From: Akkermansiaceae bacterium UBA4589
GTDB lineage: Bacteria > Verrucomicrobiota > Verrucomicrobiia > Verrucomicrobiales > Akkermansiaceae
Reading direction: 5' to 3'
Length of the DNA: 46,809 nucleotides
Assembly: GCA_002387565.1 (NCBI GenBank)
Contig: DGJT01000026.1
Location: 1 to 46,809, forward strand
The translations under genes and the position numbers were made by a program. Every line of letters starts with the position of its first letter. Within the stretch, counting starts at the first letter, position 1. Of the stretch, positions 43,860 through 46,809 are shown piece after piece. The notes beneath the pieces were generated by a model, which was not told the origin of the DNA, did not search any database, and saw nothing but the letters and a program-made list of their open reading frames with translations.

Positions 43860-44987
43860 TTATCTATTCTCAATAGGTACAAAGTCTAAGAACTCAGTAG
43901 GACCTGTGTAGAGAGTAAGAGGTCTGTACAAACGACTATCTCTAAGCTGCTCGAGGATTTGCGCTGTCCAACCACTCGCTCTTGCAATAGCGAAAATTGG
44001 TGTGAACAAATCAGTAGGAATACCTAAACTATAATAAACGGTAGCTGAATAAAAATCGACATTAGCATTGAGGCCTTTGCGTTCTCTCATGATAGTCGCG
44101 ATACGCTCTGACATATCAATCCACTTGCTTTCGCCTAGTTCAGAGGTGAGTTTAATCGCCATTTCTTGGAGGAATGGAGCGCGAGGGTCTAGCACTTTGT
44201 AAACACGATGACCAATACCCATGATTTTTTCTTTGCGCTCTAGCTTACCTTCAACATAAGCATCAACCGCTTCTAAGCTGCCAATTTCTTCAAGCATTTT
44301 AATCACGCCTTCGTTAGCTCCACCGTGTAAAGGCCCTTTAAGAGTACCAATCGCTGAAGTGATACCTGAATAAATATCACTCAATGTAGCTACTGTAACA
44401 CGTGCTGAGAAAGTAGAAGCATTCATGCCATGATCAGCATGTAGAGTATACGCAACATCTAATGTTTTAGTCGCATTTTCACCTGGCTCTTCACCATTAA
44501 TGAGGTAGAGGAAGTGAGCAGCTTCACTTAAATCTGAACGAACTAGAGGCAAGTCTAAACCTTGGCGTAAACGATGATAATAAGCTACAATTACTGGCAT
44601 TTTAGCTACTATACGAATAGCCGCTCTTTCTAAAGCTTCTGGATCTGGATCACCAATAAGAGCATCTTCATCATATAAGCCAAGCATAGATACTGCTGTA
44701 CGTAGAACATCCATTGGCACACCATCTTTAGGTGCAGCCTTGAGAAAATCAATCACTGCTTGTGGTAACTCTCTTTGTGAGGCTATTCCTGATGAAAACT
44801 CTTCTAATTGAGGTTTTGTAGGTAATACCATATGATGGAGCAAATAAACAACCTCCTCATAATTACTATTTTCTACTAAATCTTTAATATTGTAACCACA
44901 GTAACTGAGGCGACCTTCTGCACCCTCCACATTGGAGAGACCTGATTCATTAGCTATAACTCCTTCTAATCCTTTTGCGTAACTCAT
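43860..44987 (-). CDS. gltA: Citrate synthase
   Basis: Condenses oxaloacetate and acetyl-CoA at the entry of the TCA cycle. 375 residues, size of the shorter (type I-like) form. It starts YAKGLEGVIANESGLSNVEG, a family N-terminus, and includes the catalytic-site motif GIGHRVYKVLDPRAPF, GPLHGGANEGV, LHADHGMNASTF and NVDFYSATVYYSLGIP with the catalytic Asp. I take the ATG at 44987; an ATG 21 bases earlier would add seven residues. It shares pathway with sucCD in this window, but not an operon. Confidence 0.96.
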   Translation of the reverse strand: MSYAKGLEGVIANESGLSNVEGAEGRLSYCGYNIKDLVENSNYEEVVYLLHHMVLPTKPQLEEFSSGIASQRELPQAVIDFLKAAPKDGVPMDVLRTAVSMLGLYDEDALIGDPDPEALERAAIRIVAKMPVIVAYYHRLRQGLDLPLVRSDLSEAAHFLYLINGEEPGENATKTLDVAYTLHADHGMNASTFSARVTVATLSDIYSGITSAIGTLKGPLHGGANEGVIKMLEEIGSLEAVDAYVEGKLERKEKIMGIGHRVYKVLDPRAPFLQEMAIKLTSELGESKWIDMSERIATIMRERKGLNANVDFYSATVYYSLGIPTDLFTPIFAIARASGWTAQILEQLRDSRLYRPLTLYTGPTEFLDFVPIENR

Positions 44988-45025
44988 AATTCTAACTATT
45001 GCATGCAACGCTATAGCTAAAATAG

Positions 45026-45053
45026 ATATTATTTTTTTTGCTTTACGTTACAA
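45026..45053 (-). promoter_or_regulatory. Possible promoter of gltA
   Basis: TTGTAA then TAATAT after 16 bases on the minus strand, about 39 bases before the gltA ATG. The spacer is A-rich. The elements are only partly consensus. Confidence 0.35.
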
Positions 45054-45157
45054 ATTGTATGAACGAAACATTGCGCATATATGCTAAATAATCAAGATTT
45101 GTTTTGTAAAAAAAATGTTACTCAGTAAAGTACTATAAAAATCAAAGTTTACTTATT

Positions 45158-45814
45158 TTGCCTAACTCTTTATTACCAATTATCGCTATCGAAGTTACGT
45201 CAAATCAGGCAAGTATTGCTTGGGCTAATGAAGACACTCAAGACACTATTAGTTTTAGTAATAGTCGCCATATTGAAACACAGTTAGCTAACCATATTAA
45301 AACTGCATTAGAAGCGCTGCAACAAGCGCCTTCAATCATTTTAATGGGTCTAGGACCAGGTAGTTACTCTAGTTGCCGCGCTGCTATCGCATCAGCTATT
45401 TGCTTAGGGCTATGGCATGAGTGCCCTGTTATTGGTCTACCCTCAACAGTAGCTACACAGGCTAACGATACTCCAGAATCTATACTCATCGGTAATGCTC
45501 GCCGTGGGCAATACTTTAGCTGGGCTATGAATCAGGGCGCTTTTGAGCAAGAACCTCAATTTTATACAGAACAAGAATTATCATCTTTTTTACAAACCTA
45601 TCAAAAGCCTATTTATAGTTTTGATAGCACCCATGGTTTTCTATCTAGCCAAACAGAAAAAATTAGCCATATCACACCGCAAGCACAACAGCTGATTAAT
45701 TATTGGCAACAGCTTGAGCCTAGCCAACAAGCATATTTTACAGAGCAAGCGCAACATAATGCCCTTGAACCTGTCTATTTAAGGTCGGCTCAAATCACTC
45801 CTGCCAAAAAATAA
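45158..45814 (+). CDS. tsaB: t6A biosynthesis protein TsaB
   Basis: Partner of TsaD in threonylcarbamoyl transfer to tRNA. 218 residues in the ASKHA fold: LPIIAIEVTSNQASIAW at the N-terminus, GLGPGSYSSCRAAIASAICLG as the family's central signature, then an ASKHA-like beta part. The start codon is TTG at 45158; no ATG is near in frame, so I accept it as a weak start. It is 37 bases before coaD. tsaD is at the far left of the window, and tsaE is not seen. Confidence 0.9.
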   Translation: MPNSLLPIIAIEVTSNQASIAWANEDTQDTISFSNSRHIETQLANHIKTALEALQQAPSIILMGLGPGSYSSCRAAIASAICLGLWHECPVIGLPSTVATQANDTPESILIGNARRGQYFSWAMNQGAFEQEPQFYTEQELSSFLQTYQKPIYSFDSTHGFLSSQTEKISHITPQAQQLINYWQQLEPSQQAYFTEQAQHNALEPVYLRSAQITPAKK

Positions 45815-45851
45815 GATTGTCCCTATTACTTTAATTGATTATTTTACATTT

Positions 45852-46334
45852 ATGTCTACCCCACGCAAAGCTATTTACGCCGGTTCATTTGATCCTCCAA
45901 CCCAAGGACACATTTGGATGGTTGAGCAAGGACTCGAACTCTTTGACGAACTTGTAGTTGCTATTGGAGATAACCCTCACAAGCAAGTCACCTACAGTGT
46001 TGAGCAGCGCTTAGAAATGCTCGAAGTATGCCTACCCAAAAGCACCAAGCTCACCATTGCTCATTTCACTTACAGCTATCTCGTAGATTACAGCAAAGAG
46101 CTTGGTGCTCAATACATCTTAAGAGGTATTCGCTCGTCTACTGATTATGAATATGAACGTGTCATGAAGCAAATCAATAGTGATCTAGCTCCAGAAATAA
46201 ACACTGTCTTTCTCATGCCACCTCGTCATATTGCAGAAGTATCATCAAGTATGATAAAATCACTAATAGGCCCAAAAGGTTGGGAAAAAACTGTAGCTAA
46301 ATACTTGCCTGAAAGTATTTTAAATAAACTTTAA
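45852..46334 (+). CDS. coaD: Phosphopantetheine adenylyltransferase
   Basis: Penultimate step of CoA biosynthesis: adds AMP to 4'-phosphopantetheine. 160 residues with AGSFDPPTQGH (10-20), the T/HxGH nucleotidyltransferase motif, ILRGIRSSTDYEYE, and the C-terminal AEVSSSMIKSL (similar to the ISSS motif) that binds ATP. Length typical. Confidence 0.96.
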   Translation: MSTPRKAIYAGSFDPPTQGHIWMVEQGLELFDELVVAIGDNPHKQVTYSVEQRLEMLEVCLPKSTKLTIAHFTYSYLVDYSKELGAQYILRGIRSSTDYEYERVMKQINSDLAPEINTVFLMPPRHIAEVSSSMIKSLIGPKGWEKTVAKYLPESILNKL

Positions 46335-46369
46335 CTAGCCTAATTATTTCAATTAGCGCTCTTTATATT

Positions 46370-46555
46370 ATGATTACTTTAACTATTATTATCAGCCTTG
46401 TTCTTATTAGTTTACTTTTCATCCCCTTAGAGGCAATCCAGCTCAATACCTCAACGCTCAACGAAATGCCAAGTCAATTCGACACACTTAATCAAAAAAT
46501 CAAAGAGTATCAAGAAGACCCTAAATCCAATACCAACAATACTAAGTATTACTAG
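46370..46555 (+). CDS. Small membrane protein, unknown function
   Basis: 61 residues: one N-terminal hydrophobic helix (about 2-22), then a polar tail rich in Asn, Thr, Glu and Lys. It follows coaD after 35 bases, same strand. It may be a real small membrane protein or a chance frame; no family is recognised. Confidence 0.4.
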   Translation: MITLTIIISLVLISLLFIPLEAIQLNTSTLNEMPSQFDTLNQKIKEYQEDPKSNTNNTKYY

Positions 46556-46566
46556 TCTAGGAAACT

Positions 46567-46809
46567 TTATTTGAGATTATCACCACTATATTCAATCGTA
46601 TTCTCAAAAGTACGTTCCTCAATGTCTGGTATCATTTGATTAATAGTTTTAATACCAGTTTTAAAGTCCTTTTCAATAACAGCCGCATCATAGAGTTTGC
46701 CAGTTGCCGTATAAGCCTTATATATCATTTTATTGCCATCAATTTCGATGACTTGAAAGAACTGGGTATTAGCCGCAACTCTTGCAGAAGAGAACCCCTC
46801 CTCTTCATA
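46567..46809 (-). CDS. 3' end of a gene, possible metallophosphoesterase-like protein
   Basis: The last 80 codons of a minus-strand gene run off the window edge and stop at 46567. The segment FFQVIEIDGNKMIYKAYTA followed by TGKLYDAAVIEKD resembles the C-terminal part of calcineurin-like or purple-acid-type phosphoesterases, but this is a weak resemblance. The catalytic part is outside the window. It is convergent with the small membrane gene. Confidence 0.5.
   Translation of the reverse strand, partial: YEEEGFSSARVAANTQFFQVIEIDGNKMIYKAYTATGKLYDAAVIEKDFKTGIKTINQMIPDIEERTFENTIEYSGDNLK

Noticed and set aside
1..46809. CRISPR array, prophage or integron
   Set aside because: No evenly spaced repeats, phage structural genes or integrase were seen.

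Overview
This window is a chromosomal stretch of a fairly A+T-rich bacterium (about 40% G+C by eye). Several things suggest the PVC group, most likely Verrucomicrobiota or Lentisphaerota. A secreted protein carries the repeated N-x-G-Q-(L/A)-K motif that I associate with those phyla. A nucleoredoxin-like protein with an SHD1-like segment sits inside the complex I operon. Almost no gene start has a Shine-Dalgarno sequence. The phylum call is inference; no rRNA is present to confirm it.

Layout. Positions 47-216: two tRNA genes (CAU and Ala-GGC), minus strand. 346-6933: tsaD, then the chaperone/protease run tig-clpP-clpX (minus), interrupted by a very A+T-rich single-chain GmrSD-like (DUF262 plus HNH) probable defence gene on the plus strand. 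7078-10696: an FHA-domain membrane protein, lipB, a D,D-carboxypeptidase-like lipoprotein and a BioF-like enzyme, the last three overlapping. 10796-12908: sucCD. 12924-16117: a ParA/Soj protein and mreBCD. 16225-33024: complex I genes nuoD to nuoN in order, without nuoABC and with three non-Nuo exported proteins inserted: a thioredoxin-like protein between nuoD and nuoE, and a putative metzincin-type protease plus a small membrane-anchored protein between nuoG and nuoH. 33053-34117: an M42 aminopeptidase.

34613-41538 (minus) is a formamide/urea-type utilisation operon, urtA-B-C-D-E-fmdA-fmdB. An ABC importer for short amides or urea feeds a formamidase. A good sigma-70-type promoter lies before urtA, and strong hairpins sit in the long gaps between genes and after the last gene. 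41811-42571 is a decayed insertion sequence with recognisable terminal inverted repeats around an internally deleted IS4-type transposase, next to a truncated gene tail. 42585-44987 (minus): yraN, truA and gltA. 45158-46555 (plus): tsaB, coaD and a small membrane protein. The window closes on the 3' end of a further minus-strand gene.

Functionally this is mostly core metabolism: TCA cycle (gltA, sucCD), respiratory complex I, cell shape (mre), protein quality control, t6A tRNA modification (tsaD and tsaB at opposite ends), lipoate and CoA synthesis. The accessory parts are the GmrSD-like gene, the proteins inserted in the nuo operon, the amide operon with its RNA structures, and the IS scar. 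The most promising unexplained items are the mosaic secreted protein with its membrane-anchored neighbour, a three-way-junction RNA candidate after fmdB, and the near absence of Shine-Dalgarno sites.
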